Shown: positions 49,740 to 58,567 of the stretch, in pieces
How positions within the stretch are numbered: the stretch's first letter is position 1
Layout: every line of letters starts with the position of its first letter
The notes under the pieces: model-generated
What the model saw: only the letters and a program-made list of their open reading frames with translations
Database searches by the model: none
Told to the model about the DNA's origin: nothing
Assembly: GCF_001641085.1 (NCBI RefSeq)
Contig: NZ_LXIE01000023.1
Coordinates: 124,001 to 188,000, forward strand
From: Aequorivita soesokkakensis
GTDB lineage: Bacteria; Bacteroidota; Bacteroidia; Flavobacteriales; Flavobacteriaceae
Direction: 5' to 3'
DNA: 64,000 nucleotides
Program-made: the position numbers and the translations under genes

Positions 49740-51077
49740 TTATTCTTCAGTAGGCTTTTCATTATAATCCTCCGGCGAAGGCAAAATCCATTCACTATGT
49801 TTAAAATGGCTCCATTCCTCTGCCGCCAAATCTACATTTGGATCGATAAAGGGATGATAAATGCCATCATTCACACGAACCATGGATTCCATATAAACGG
49901 CAACGTTTTTACCTTTTTCGGCTTCAATAGTTTTAATCTTTTGGGCAAGTTGCCACATTAAATCCGGTTTGGTTTTAACGGCTCCCGCTTGCTTGTTTCC
50001 CAATAATTCACTGTAATTATAACGCGATTTTTCGCCTGTTTCCTTATCCTTTATCCAAACTGTAAGGCTTCCGTTTTTGGACCGCAGCATCATCCTCCAA
50101 CTAAGCCTGTGGCCTTCTTCGGTCCAAAGCACATCATCCTTAAAGAACCAATGGCGCACCGGCAAACCAATTTGAAAAGCAAAGTAAATTCCGAAGACTG
50201 CTATTAGTGCATTTTTATAATTCGGAACAATTACTTCGCCTTTTGTATATAATTTTTTCTTCGGAAGAAAACGTTTTTGAAGTATTTCCGGCGAAAAGAA
50301 AAACAACGCAAAAGCGATTGACATATAGGGAAAAATACCAATATGGAAAATAAACGAATTGAAAAGATGAAAAAATATTGAAATGATAAAACCCAACATT
50401 CGTGTGCGTTTCCAAAGCATTAAAGGCACAATGAGCAAATCGAAAAAAAGGCCCGTATAAGCGATGCACCAATGCACCCAACTTTTTTGCAACAATTCCC
50501 CAACCAGCCAAAAATCACTTTTACTGCTCATTAACAAAGCGGGCATGGAGGCGTCGAGCCAATCTGGATACATTTTTGCCACGGAAGCGTAGGTATAAAC
50601 AATCCAAACTTGGAATATCAAAACCAAAAGTACCCAACGCGGCATTGAAGGATTTTTCAATTTAGGATTTATTTTAGCATCTACTGAAAACCAACGATTG
50701 GCGGGAAGAAAGGCCATTATCCAGCACAAAAGCATCATTAAATAATAGTGATTGTTGTAGCTACTTTTCTGCAATAAATAAACGCAAGTCCACATAATGG
50801 CATAAGCAACCATACTCAAGCGATATTTGTAGCCCAACATCACAAAAATGCCGAAGATGCCCATTAATGTAAAATAAATATACAGTATGTCATTTTGAAG
50901 ATATTGTAAAAAATCAAAGCCAATAAAGTTGAAGGTGAAGGGTGGCTCAATCAAAACGTCGTGTACCCATCCCGTAAAAATGGCACCAAAGGCTTCCGTA
51001 GCAATCAAAAGTCCGAAGACCGCCCTAAAAAGAACAAGCCCAATATTGTCTATTTGTTTAAATAGAAATTTATTCAC
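49740..51077 (-). CDS. HTTM-domain (gamma-carboxylase-like) membrane protein
   Basis: The 445-residue protein has about eight membrane helices over the first 300 residues and matches the HTTM family related to vitamin K-dependent gamma-glutamyl carboxylase (VLFRAVFGLLIATEAFGAIF, SSYNNHYYLMMLLCWIMAF, FLPANRWFSVD). A soluble tail follows (~310-445, HRLSWRMMLRSKNGSLTVWI). Carboxylation in this lineage is unproven. The start is GTG at 51077, overlapping the ribF stop by 8 bp, so translation is probably coupled to ribF. Confidence 0.87.
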   Translation of the reverse strand: MNKFLFKQIDNIGLVLFRAVFGLLIATEAFGAIFTGWVHDVLIEPPFTFNFIGFDFLQYLQNDILYIYFTLMGIFGIFVMLGYKYRLSMVAYAIMWTCVYLLQKSSYNNHYYLMMLLCWIMAFLPANRWFSVDAKINPKLKNPSMPRWVLLVLIFQVWIVYTYASVAKMYPDWLDASMPALLMSSKSDFWLVGELLQKSWVHWCIAYTGLFFDLLIVPLMLWKRTRMLGFIISIFFHLFNSFIFHIGIFPYMSIAFALFFFSPEILQKRFLPKKKLYTKGEVIVPNYKNALIAVFGIYFAFQIGLPVRHWFFKDDVLWTEEGHRLSWRMMLRSKNGSLTVWIKDKETGEKSRYNYSELLGNKQAGAVKTKPDLMWQLAQKIKTIEAEKGKNVAVYMESMVRVNDGIYHPFIDPNVDLAAEEWSHFKHSEWILPSPEDYNEKPTEE

Positions 51078-52002
51078 GTTCCTGTAAATATTGCTTTGCG
51101 AATTTTTCGTCCTTTATAATTTCCTGTCGAAGAATTTCCACAGAATCAAAAGTTTCTTCGTCCCGAATGAATTTTAAGAATTCGATGGTGATTTCCTTTC
51201 CGTACAAATCTTTGTTGAAGTTCAGGAAATGGGTTTCAATGGTTTTTTCTTTTCCACCAACAGTTGGATTTGTGCCAATGCTTGTTATGCCGAAGATTTT
51301 TTCTGAATTGATTTGTGATTGAACAACATAAACCCCATTTTTTGGAACAAGCTTGTAGTTTTCCTTCAGTTTTAAATTTGCAGTTGGGTAATTGATGGTC
51401 CGTCCAATAGCTTTTCCCCGAACTACTTCACCGGAAATCATAAAATTATAGCCCAAATAACTGTTTGCGGTTTCAACATCGCCCGCATCCAAAGCTTTTC
51501 TAATTTTTGTAGAACTCACGGCTACGTCGTCAATTTCCTTTGCTGAAATTTCTTCAACCTCAAAATTATATGTTTTCCCGAATTCCTTTAAATCCTCAAT
51601 ATCGGCATTTCTATTTCTTCCAAAACGATGGTCGTAACCGATGATTATTTTTTTTGCTTTTAGGCTATTTACCAAAATATCGCGCACGTATTCCAAAGCG
51701 GTCAACCGTGAAAAAGCGTGGGTAAACGGATGGATCACCAAATGATCAAGCCCAGTTTTTTCTAGCAATTGGGTGCGTTCTTCAATGGTGTTTAAAAGTT
51801 TTATATCTGAATTTTGTTGAAGCACCATTCGCGGATGTGGAAAAAAAGTAAGCACAACAGAATCCAGGTTTTCCTTCTTTGCAGTTTCAACAACACGTTT
51901 CAAAATGGTTTTGTGGCCAATATGCACACCGTCAAAAGTGCCAATGGTCACAACACTTTGGCGTTCGTTTTTGTAGTTGGAAGCTGAGGAATATTTCTTC
52001 AA
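51070..52002 (-). CDS. ribF: Bifunctional riboflavin kinase / FAD synthetase RibF
   Basis: The 310-residue enzyme converts riboflavin to FMN and then FAD. The nucleotidyltransferase domain holds TIGTFDGVHIGHKTIL (~20-35) and IIGYDHRFGRNRN. The flavokinase domain (~185-305) holds GKAIGRTINYPTANLKL and PKNGVYVVQS. The start is TTG at 52002, because a stop lies just upstream and no ATG gives the normal N-terminus. It starts 2 bp after pth, and the HTTM gene overlaps its end. Confidence 0.95.
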   Translation of the reverse strand: MKKYSSASNYKNERQSVVTIGTFDGVHIGHKTILKRVVETAKKENLDSVVLTFFPHPRMVLQQNSDIKLLNTIEERTQLLEKTGLDHLVIHPFTHAFSRLTALEYVRDILVNSLKAKKIIIGYDHRFGRNRNADIEDLKEFGKTYNFEVEEISAKEIDDVAVSSTKIRKALDAGDVETANSYLGYNFMISGEVVRGKAIGRTINYPTANLKLKENYKLVPKNGVYVVQSQINSEKIFGITSIGTNPTVGGKEKTIETHFLNFNKDLYGKEITIEFLKFIRDEETFDSVEILRQEIIKDEKFAKQYLQERE

Positions 52003-52004
52003 AA

Positions 52005-52649
52005 TTATTTTCCGTTAAAGGTATTCATTGTAATGTTTATTCCTGCGAGAGCGAAAGATTCTATTATGTTGCAACTCAATTCCAGCCGTTCGGGAAGCTG
52101 TTTTTCTTCTTCACTTTCCCATTCGCCCAAAACGTAATCTACTTGTCTTCCTTTGGCAAAAGCATCGCTTATTCCAAAACGGAAGCGGTTGTAGTTGGTG
52201 GTTTGCAATGTGTTTTGAGTATCTTTCAAACCGTTGTGGCCACCATCGCTGCCTTTGGTTTTTATTCGAATTGTTCCGAAAGCCAAGTTTAAATCGTCCG
52301 TAATTACAAGTAGGTTTTCAAGTGGAATTTTTTCTTTTTCCAGCCAGTAATTTATGGCTTTTCCGCTTAAATTCATATAAGTGCTCGGCTTCAGAAAAAT
52401 CAAGTTTCTTCCTTTAATTTTATGTGATGCAACATCACCCAACTTTGCTGTTTCCCACGTAAGTGAATTCTTTTCAGCATAAAAATCGACCACTTTAAAA
52501 CCGATGTTGTGGCGGGTATTTGCATATTTGGGGCCAATATTGCCAAGGCCAACAATAAGAAATTTTTTCATGGGATCTGCTACTTCTAAAATGATGGAAT
52601 TTTCTCTTTTTGCCGAAAATAATTTTCTAAAAGTTGAAAGTATATTCAT
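52005..52649 (-). CDS. pth: Peptidyl-tRNA hydrolase
   Basis: The 214-residue product has a ~26-residue N-terminal extension before MKKFLIVGLGNIGPKYANTR. It shows catalytic His in TRHNIGFKVVDF, FLKPSTYMNLSGKAI, the conserved Asp in LLVITDDLNLAFGTIRI, and SDGGHNGLKD. It recycles peptidyl-tRNAs released from stalled ribosomes. A second ATG at the canonical start exists, so the extension may not be translated. It forms an operon with ribF. Confidence 0.94.
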   Translation of the reverse strand: MNILSTFRKLFSAKRENSIILEVADPMKKFLIVGLGNIGPKYANTRHNIGFKVVDFYAEKNSLTWETAKLGDVASHKIKGRNLIFLKPSTYMNLSGKAINYWLEKEKIPLENLLVITDDLNLAFGTIRIKTKGSDGGHNGLKDTQNTLQTTNYNRFRFGISDAFAKGRQVDYVLGEWESEEEKQLPERLELSCNIIESFALAGINITMNTFNGK

Positions 52650-52704
52650 CTTATCTCAAAATTTTATTTTTTAAAATTCCTCTCTTCACTTTTCAAAAAA
52701 ATGG

Positions 52705-52745
52705 AATCTATTTGGAATTTGGTACTTGTAATTTGGAATTTCGGC
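52705..52745. repeat. Dispersed TTTGGAATTTGG-type repeat
   Basis: This reads 'tttggaatttggtacttgtaatttggaatttc', the same word set as the copies at 58520 and 63800. Confidence 0.65.
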
Positions 52746-52762
52746 TTTTCTTCGGTAAAAAT

Positions 52763-52795
52763 AAAAAAAGCACCCCGAATTAACGGGATGCTTTT
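52763..52795 (-). terminator. Terminator of rplY
   Basis: AAAAGCATCCCG-ttaatt-CGGGGTGCTTTT is a 12-bp stem with one G-U pair, followed by TTT on the minus strand. Confidence 0.85.
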
Positions 52796-52818
52796 GGGTA
52801 ATCTTCTTAAAAAGAAAT

Positions 52819-53466
52819 TTATTCCTTTACTGCAGCAACATCATCGGTTTCTGTAGCTGGAACTTCTTCTCCTTCTGCACCTTCGGCTGTTTCAGCATCA
52901 TCTTCTTCCACTTCTGCAATAGCAGTACGTGAAGTTCTAACTTGACAGATAACAGTGTTTTCTGGGTGCATAATTTTGTAATTGTCTGTTTTAAGAGACT
53001 TGGTGTACATTTTGTTGCCAATACGCATTTCGGTAATGTCAGCCTCAATAAAATCTGGAAGATTTTCTGGCAATGCTTTTACGCGAAGCTTACGGTTAAC
53101 AATACGCAAAACCCCACCGTTACGAACACCACGGGAATTTCCTGTGGTACGGACAGGAATTTCCATAGTTACTTCCTTATCATCAAAAATTTGATAAAAA
53201 TCGATGTGAAGAATACTGTCAGTCACTGGGTGAAATTGTATATCCTGAAGGATGGCGTTGATTTTTGTGCCACCTAAGTTGATTACAACCGTGTGTACGT
53301 CTGGAGTGTAAACCAAATGTTTAAATGCAATTTCTTCTGCTGAAAAGCTTATTGGCTCATCCCCTCCGTAAACTACGCAAGGAACCATTCCAGCATTACG
53401 TAGGGCTTTCGTTGCTTTTTTGCCCACGCTTTCTCTTTGTGATCCTTTAATTGTAATAGATTTCAT
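52819..53466 (-). CDS. rplY: 50S ribosomal protein L25/general stress protein Ctc
   Basis: The 215-residue long-form L25 (Ctc/TL5 type) binds 5S rRNA through its N-terminal domain ([34 protein letters not shown]), followed by a beta-rich C-terminal domain (~95-185). The last ~30 residues are acidic ([20 protein letters not shown]), probably disordered. The leader contains a promoter and a hairpin directly upstream. Confidence 0.95.
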   Translation of the reverse strand: MKSITIKGSQRESVGKKATKALRNAGMVPCVVYGGDEPISFSAEEIAFKHLVYTPDVHTVVINLGGTKINAILQDIQFHPVTDSILHIDFYQIFDDKEVTMEIPVRTTGNSRGVRNGGVLRIVNRKLRVKALPENLPDFIEADITEMRIGNKMYTKSLKTDNYKIMHPENTVICQVRTSRTAIAEVEEDDAETAEGAEGEEVPATETDDVAAVKE

Positions 53467-53490
53467 TTTGTTTGAATTGTTTATTTATTA

Positions 53491-53523
53491 AAAAACTCCC
53501 TAAAAAGCTGTTTTTTAGGGAGT
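53491..53523 (-). terminator. Terminator of prs, overlapping the rplY transcript start
   Basis: ACTCCCTAAAAA-acagc-TTTTTAGGGAGT is a perfect 12-bp stem followed by TTTTTAAT. It lies 66 bp after the prs stop and begins two bases after the rplY -7 box. Confidence 0.8.
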
Positions 53524-53524
53524 G

Positions 53525-53532
53525 CAAAGATA
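53525..53532 (-). promoter_or_regulatory. -7 promoter box TATCTTTG for rplY
   Basis: This exact match is followed by CACTCCC. The predicted transcript start falls in the first arm of the adjacent hairpin, 59 bp before the rplY ATG. Confidence 0.65.
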
Positions 53533-53588
53533 ATTTTTATTTTGGATTATCAGTTTAGGAAATTTGATTTTTTCTTATGAAAAAAATT

Positions 53589-54527
53589 CTACATCAAAAA
53601 TTTAGAACTGATAGATTTATTCGCGTTAACGCTCAACATAACATCTGCAAATAATTTTGCACAGCTTATAACCCTGATTTTATTATGCGGTTTTGTGGGA
53701 ATGGAATCTGAAACAATCAATTCCAAAAGCTGTGATTTTTCAATCCTTTCATAAGCATTGCCTGAAAGAAGCGGGTGTGTACAAACTGCGCGAACACTAA
53801 GTGCGCCACGCTCCATCATCAAATCTGCAGCTGTTGTAAGCGTTCCCGCAGTATCTACCATATCATCAACCAGCACTACATTTTTCCCTTTTACATCGCC
53901 AATCAATTCCATATAGGAAATCACGTTTGCCTTTTCACGTTGTTTGTAACAAATTACCACATCGCTTTCCAAAAACTTTGAATAGGCATAGGCACGTTTT
54001 GAACCGCCCATATCTGGGGAAGCGATTGTTAGGTTTTCCAAATTTAAGCTTCTCAAATAAGGCAAAAATATTGTGGAGGCAAAAAGATGGTCCACAGGTT
54101 TTTCAAAAAATCCTTGAATTTGGTCAGCGTGTAAATCCATTGTAATGATTCTAGTTGCTCCCGCCGTTTCCAACATTTTTGCAACTAATTTTGCGGCAAT
54201 GGGAACGCGAGGCTTGTCTTTTCTGTCTTGGCGCGCCCAACCAAAATAAGGAAGTACTGCTGTAATGTGTCGTGCTGAAGCTCGTTTTGCGGCATCAATC
54301 ATCAACAAAAGTTCCATTAAATGGTCGCTGTTCGGAAATGTGGAGCCAATCAAAAAAACACGGCTTCCGCGGACCGATTCTTCAAAGGAAGGTTGAAATT
54401 CACCATCGCTGTAATGGGCGGTGATTACATTTCCCAATGAAATTCCGAATGCATTCGCAATATCCTGCGCGAGCGCTTCACTTTGTTTACAGGCAAAAAT
54501 CTTTGGTTCCGGAACAGCGGTTGACAT
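53589..54527 (-). CDS. prs: Ribose-phosphate pyrophosphokinase
   Basis: The 312-residue enzyme makes PRPP, the precursor of nucleotides, His and Trp. Seen: the ATP-binding RASARHITAVLPYFGWARQD segment, ITMDLHADQIQGFF, and the PRPP loop VLVDDMVDTAGTLTTAADLM. The length is typical. A terminator follows at 53491. Confidence 0.96.
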   Translation of the reverse strand: MSTAVPEPKIFACKQSEALAQDIANAFGISLGNVITAHYSDGEFQPSFEESVRGSRVFLIGSTFPNSDHLMELLLMIDAAKRASARHITAVLPYFGWARQDRKDKPRVPIAAKLVAKMLETAGATRIITMDLHADQIQGFFEKPVDHLFASTIFLPYLRSLNLENLTIASPDMGGSKRAYAYSKFLESDVVICYKQREKANVISYMELIGDVKGKNVVLVDDMVDTAGTLTTAADLMMERGALSVRAVCTHPLLSGNAYERIEKSQLLELIVSDSIPTKPHNKIRVISCAKLFADVMLSVNANKSISSKFLM

Positions 54528-54632
54528 AATTTGTGGTTTTGGTTTATTTAGGTAGCAAAGGTAAAAATTAATAGCAAGCGATATTTAAAAAAATAGCCTC
54601 ATAAAAAATTAATGAAATTATAAATATTTGTT

Positions 54633-54640
54633 TATTTTTG
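54633..54640 (+). promoter_or_regulatory. -7 promoter box TATTTTTG for tRNA-Leu
   Basis: This exact match ends 10 bp before the tRNA 5' end, consistent with a short leader trimmed by RNase P. Confidence 0.6.
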
Positions 54641-54650
54641 CCTCCCGTTT

Positions 54651-54732
54651 GCTCGAGTGGCGGAATTGGTAGACGCGCTGGATTCAAAATCCAGTTCTTT
54701 CGGGAGTGTGGGTTCGATTCCCACCTCGAGTA
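54651..54732 (+). tRNA. tRNA-Leu (CAA)
   Basis: This is a class II tRNA: acceptor GCTCGAG/CTCGAGT (first pair G-U), anticodon arm CTGGA-TTCAAAA-TCCAG (anticodon CAA), long variable arm TTCTTTCGGGAGT, T arm GTGGG-TTCGATT-CCCAC, discriminator A. CCA is not encoded. Confidence 0.95.
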
Positions 54733-54738
54733 CAAAGC

Positions 54739-54770
54739 AAAACCTCATCAGAAATGATGGGGTTTTTATT
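54739..54770 (+). terminator. Terminator of tRNA-Leu
   Basis: AAAACCTCATCA-gaaa-TGATGGGGTTTT is followed by TATTTTT. Confidence 0.85.
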
Positions 54771-54840
54771 TTTCTAATTAATTAGAAATCTTCCCCACAA
54801 TCACTATATTTGGGCAAACCTTGAAAAACCACTATCCCCA

Positions 54841-55419
54841 ATGTCTGATTTCTGGTTGTATTTTAACCTTGGCCTCCACCACGTGCTGGACTGGAAAGCC
54901 TATGACCACATTCTATTCTTGATCGTGCTCTGCGCCGCTTATACTTTTTCTTCTTGGAAAAGATTACTGCTCTTGGTGACTATGTTCACCATTGGCCACA
55001 CAATTTCATTGCTGTTGGCAAGCTATAATGTGGTAACTGTTTCAGGAAAGCTTATTGAATTTTTAATTCCTGTAACAATTTTGGTTACGGCGCTTTTTAA
55101 TCTTTTCACTGCTGGGAAAGAGAAAAAAATGGAGAAAATGGGCATTTTTTATATAGTCACCATTTTCTTCGGATTAATCCATGGGTTGGGATTTGCCTCT
55201 TTTTTCACTGCACTGGACAGCGGTGGTGGAATTCTGTCATTGCTGGAATTTGCCTTAGGTATTGAAACTGCACAAATAATAGTTGTAATTATTATTTTGA
55301 TAATTGCCTTCATATTCCAAACCATTTTCCGCTTTAACAAACGCGATTGGGTTTTGGTGGTTTCTTCATTGGTTATAGGTATGATTATCCCGATGCTCAT
55401 CAACAATTGGATTTTTTAA
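54841..55419 (+). CDS. HupE/UreJ-family membrane protein
   Basis: The 192-residue protein has about six to seven helices and the family's His-bearing motifs: LGLHHVLDWKAYDHILFL in helix 1, FTIGHTISLLLAS in helix 3 and FGLIHGLGFASFF in helix 5. Relatives take up nickel or cobalt, but this subfamily is uncharacterised and no hydrogenase or urease genes are near. Confidence 0.87.
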   Translation: MSDFWLYFNLGLHHVLDWKAYDHILFLIVLCAAYTFSSWKRLLLLVTMFTIGHTISLLLASYNVVTVSGKLIEFLIPVTILVTALFNLFTAGKEKKMEKMGIFYIVTIFFGLIHGLGFASFFTALDSGGGILSLLEFALGIETAQIIVVIIILIIAFIFQTIFRFNKRDWVLVVSSLVIGMIIPMLINNWIF

Positions 55420-55601
55420 AGAACTGGTTTTCGTTAGTGGGTAGAGCGCTTTGGATTTTTTTATTTGTTAATTTCTTATTTGGCCCCTCAACTCCTCAAC
55501 CAATCGACTTCTCAACGCATAAACTCATTTGGCAATAACTTAACAACATTTTTTTTGGCAGTGGCGTAACTTCAAAGTAATTTCGTTGTCTATTTAAAAG
55601 T

Positions 55602-56036
55602 ATGAAGGACAGCAAACAACGCAAGTACGATATTGCCTATCTGCGGATGGCCCAAGAATGGAGCAAATTATCTTATTGCAAGCGAAGACAGGTTGGCGCA
55701 CTTATTGTGAAAGATAAAATGATTATCAGCGACGGCTATAATGGAACTCCCACTGGTTTTGAAAACATTTGCGAAGATGACGAAGGCTACACAAAATGGT
55801 ATGTGCTGCATGCCGAAGCAAATGCAATTTTAAAAGTAGCATCGTCAACACAGGCGTGTCAGGGTGCAACGCTTTATATAACAATGTCGCCCTGCAAGGA
55901 ATGCAGCAAATTAATTCACCAAGCTGGTATAAAAAGAATGGTTTATTACAATGAATATAAAGACAACTCCGGAATTGCTTTTCTTGAAAAAGCGGGCGTG
56001 AGCATACAGCACATTTCAGATTTGGATATAGAATAA
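55602..56036 (+). CDS. dCMP deaminase (ComEB-like)
   Basis: The 144-residue zinc deaminase has the catalytic HAE in VLHAEANAILKVASS (~72) and the zinc ligands in MSPCKECSKLIHQAG (PCxxC, ~104). It converts dCMP to dUMP, feeding dTMP synthesis. An extra Cys in KLSYCKRRQVGALIV is typical of the dCMP-specific group. The last base of its stop is the first base of the next gene's ATG. Confidence 0.92.
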   Translation: MKDSKQRKYDIAYLRMAQEWSKLSYCKRRQVGALIVKDKMIISDGYNGTPTGFENICEDDEGYTKWYVLHAEANAILKVASSTQACQGATLYITMSPCKECSKLIHQAGIKRMVYYNEYKDNSGIAFLEKAGVSIQHISDLDIE

Positions 56037-57634
56037 TGGGAAATCAAAAAAAATACTTGCCTTTGTGGATTGGACTGGCGCTTGCCGCAGGTGTTTTTAT
56101 TGGGTCAAAACTCAATTTTGACGATAACACTGAAAAAATCTTCGCCACAAAATCAAAAAAAGATAAACTCAACAAGCTTATTGATTACATAGATTACGAA
56201 TATGTAGATAACGTGAATACTGACAGTATTGTTGACGTTACCGTAAACGGAATTTTAGAAAATCTTGATCCACATTCAGTCTATATTCCTAAAAGTGAAT
56301 ATGCGCATAATGCGGACGATATGCGGGGTGCATTCATTGGTATTGGCGTAAGCTTCTACATTTATAAAGATACCATTGCCGTAATCAGATCCATTGAAGG
56401 CGGACCTGCCGCCCAAGCTGGAATTAAAGGCGGAGACAGAATATTATATGCAGACGGGAAAAAGCTTTTTGGCGAACTGGTGCAGCGCGACAGCATTTCC
56501 AATTATTTAAAAGGTGAAATAAACAGCAAAGTAGCATTAGATGTTTACCGCCCGAGCGAAAAGAAAGTTCTTGAAATAAAAGTGAGAAGAAAGCAAGTGC
56601 CACTTGTGAGTGTAGATGCTTCCTATAAATTGGATGACGATTTGGGATATATAAAGCTGAACCGTTTTTCTGAAACCACTTTTAAAGAATTTGAAAACGC
56701 ACTTGACAATCTAAAAGACCAAGGCATAAAAAAATTGGTTTTAGACCTTCGTGACAATCCTGGTGGGTATATCTCAACAGCCGAAAGGGTAGTTGATGAG
56801 TTTTTGGAAAAAGATAAGTTGGTTTTGATCACAAAAAACAAAAGCGGTGACATCAACAAAAGTTATGCAACGCGCCGAGGCGATTTTGAACATGGCAAAT
56901 TGTATGTTTTGATTAATGAAAATTCAGCATCTGCCAGTGAAATTGTTGCGGGAGCGCTTCAAGATAATGACAAAGGAACCATAATCGGGCGCCGTTCTTT
57001 CGGAAAAGGATTGGTGCAGCGCGAAATGTCTCTTGGCGATGGCAGTGCCGTACGCCTCACAATTGCCCGATATTACACCCCAACAGGTCGCTCCATTCAA
57101 AGGCCTTATGGGAATGGGAATGATACCTATTACAGCGATTACGAAAAACGGTACCGCAACGGCGAACTGATACACGCAGACAGCATCAAAGTTGCAGATT
57201 CCCTAAAATATGTTACCCCAAAAGGGAAAATTGTTTACGGTGGCGGTGGAATTATCCCCGATGTTTTTGTGCCGAAAGACACAAGTGTGGAAAATGAAAC
57301 GCTTCAATATGTATCCAGAAGCGGGTTTATGAGTTATTTCATTTTTGAATATCTCGAAAAAAACAGATCGCTTTTTAAGGGAATTAAATTCAACGATTTT
57401 AGAAAGAATTTTAAAGTGGACGATAATCTTTCCAAAGAATTTATAGAATATGCAAAATTCAACGAAGCGCAAATAAATCTTTCAAACTATACCGAAGAAT
57501 TGAAAAGAACCTTGAAAGCAAACATTGCCCAGCAACTTTTTGGGCCTAACGAATACGAAATAATCCTAAATGAAACCGATCCAATGCTACTAAAGGTTTT
57601 GGAGCTGGAAGCCAATAACCATTTAGACAAATAA
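56036..57634 (+). CDS. S41-family C-terminal processing protease
   Basis: The 532-residue protease has an N-terminal membrane anchor (LPLWIGLALAAGVFIGSKL), a PDZ domain (~95-170, GIGVSFYIYKDTIAVIRSIE, GGDRILYADGKKLFG), and a tail-specific protease core with catalytic Ser in ENSASASEIVAGAL (~300) and Lys in RRSFGKGLVQREM (~325). It cuts periplasmic proteins at their C-termini. It overlaps the dCMP deaminase stop by one base. Confidence 0.94.
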   Translation: MGNQKKYLPLWIGLALAAGVFIGSKLNFDDNTEKIFATKSKKDKLNKLIDYIDYEYVDNVNTDSIVDVTVNGILENLDPHSVYIPKSEYAHNADDMRGAFIGIGVSFYIYKDTIAVIRSIEGGPAAQAGIKGGDRILYADGKKLFGELVQRDSISNYLKGEINSKVALDVYRPSEKKVLEIKVRRKQVPLVSVDASYKLDDDLGYIKLNRFSETTFKEFENALDNLKDQGIKKLVLDLRDNPGGYISTAERVVDEFLEKDKLVLITKNKSGDINKSYATRRGDFEHGKLYVLINENSASASEIVAGALQDNDKGTIIGRRSFGKGLVQREMSLGDGSAVRLTIARYYTPTGRSIQRPYGNGNDTYYSDYEKRYRNGELIHADSIKVADSLKYVTPKGKIVYGGGGIIPDVFVPKDTSVENETLQYVSRSGFMSYFIFEYLEKNRSLFKGIKFNDFRKNFKVDDNLSKEFIEYAKFNEAQINLSNYTEELKRTLKANIAQQLFGPNEYEIILNETDPMLLKVLELEANNHLDK

Positions 57635-57641
57635 TAGGAAT

Positions 57642-57839
57642 TTACCTTTTTGTTTTTGCGGCAATTTTCTTAGAAATAAGCAAAATGCCGAGCATCAAAA
57701 TTGCACATAATCCCGCCAAAATACCAATAACTGCTACCGAGCTGTCTTTTCCCAGCAAATGGTCAAAATCCAATTTGGTCAAATTGAAAACAACCAATCC
57801 CAAGGAGAGTGCCATCAAAATGTAGATAAAAATTTTCAT
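57642..57839 (-). CDS. Small two-helix membrane protein
   Basis: The 65 residues form two hydrophobic segments (IFIYILMALSLGLVVFNLT and VAVIGILAGLCAILMLGILL) joined by KLDFDHLLGKDS, with a Lys-rich C-terminus. I do not recognise a function, but very similar short proteins occur in Flavobacteriaceae. It starts 5 bp after marC on the same strand and is cotranscribed with it. Confidence 0.75.
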   Translation of the reverse strand: MKIFIYILMALSLGLVVFNLTKLDFDHLLGKDSSVAVIGILAGLCAILMLGILLISKKIAAKTKR

Positions 57840-57844
57840 GCGTT

Positions 57845-58426
57845 CTAATTAAAAAGTTCTTGAATATTTGAAGTAAAAAGCTTCACTGCAATCGCCAACA
57901 AAATTACACCAAATATTTTTTGGATAACAGCAATTCCGTTCTTTCCCAAAAAGCGTTGCAATCTTCCCGAAGTCTTTAATACTGCATAAATAATCACGAT
58001 ATTCACCAGTATAGCCACAATAATGTTTTGTATTGCATATTCCGCCCTTAGTGAAAGCAAGGTTGTTAAACTTCCCGGCCCGGCCAAGAGCGGAAACGCC
58101 AATGGAAAAATGGTAGCCAAATCTGGGCTAGTATCCGTTTCTTTAAATAGTGTAACACCAAGAATCATTTCCAACGCGATAAAGAAAAGTATCAACGCAC
58201 CTGCAACGGCAAATTCATTTACGTTTACGCCAATAAGTTTTAAAATACTTTCGCCCAAAAAAAGAAAAACAATCATCACTATGGCTGCAATTATGGAAGC
58301 TTTTCCAGAATTGATATGGCCGGCCTTTTCGCGAAGCCCAATAATAATAGGAATGTTGCCGATTATATCAATAACCGCAAAAAGCACCATCGTGGCCGTA
58401 ACGATTTCCTTAAAATTTAAAACCAT
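57845..58426 (-). CDS. MarC-family (UPF0056) membrane protein
   Basis: The 193-residue inner-membrane protein has six helices and the family motifs DIIGNIPIIIGLREKAGHIN near the N-terminus and IFPLAFPLLAGPGSLTTLLS in the middle. MarC proteins were once linked to multidrug resistance, but this was not upheld and the function is unknown. Its promoter box lies 18 bp upstream. Confidence 0.9.
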   Translation of the reverse strand: MVLNFKEIVTATMVLFAVIDIIGNIPIIIGLREKAGHINSGKASIIAAIVMIVFLFLGESILKLIGVNVNEFAVAGALILFFIALEMILGVTLFKETDTSPDLATIFPLAFPLLAGPGSLTTLLSLRAEYAIQNIIVAILVNIVIIYAVLKTSGRLQRFLGKNGIAVIQKIFGVILLAIAVKLFTSNIQELFN

Positions 58427-58444
58427 AGCTTCTCATTAAGGATG

Positions 58445-58452
58445 CAAAAATA
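58445..58452 (-). promoter_or_regulatory. -7 promoter box TATTTTTG for marC
   Basis: This exact match on the minus strand is followed by CATCC, 18 bp before the ATG, giving a very short leader. Confidence 0.6.
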
Positions 58453-58519
58453 TGTTTAATGTTGCATTCTATAGAAGAATTCCGAAGGAAGTTTTATTTG
58501 TAAAACCATCGCCCTCTTT

Positions 58520-58553
58520 TTATTTGGAATTTGGTGCTTGTACGTTGGAATTT
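58520..58553. repeat. Dispersed TTTGGAATTTGG-type repeat
   Basis: This 'atttggaatttggtgcttgtacgttggaatttc' copy lies directly upstream of the DUF3109 gene's -7 box and may supply its -33 TTTG at 58530-58533. Confidence 0.6.
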
Positions 58554-58555
58554 CA

Positions 58556-58563
58556 TAGTTTTG
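58556..58563 (+). promoter_or_regulatory. -7 promoter box TAGTTTTG, four bases before an ATG
   Basis: This exact match is followed by CAGC and then ATG at 58568, the same layout as the second FeoB-associated microgene. It implies a leaderless or nearly leaderless mRNA. Confidence 0.55.
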
Positions 58564-58567
58564 CAGC

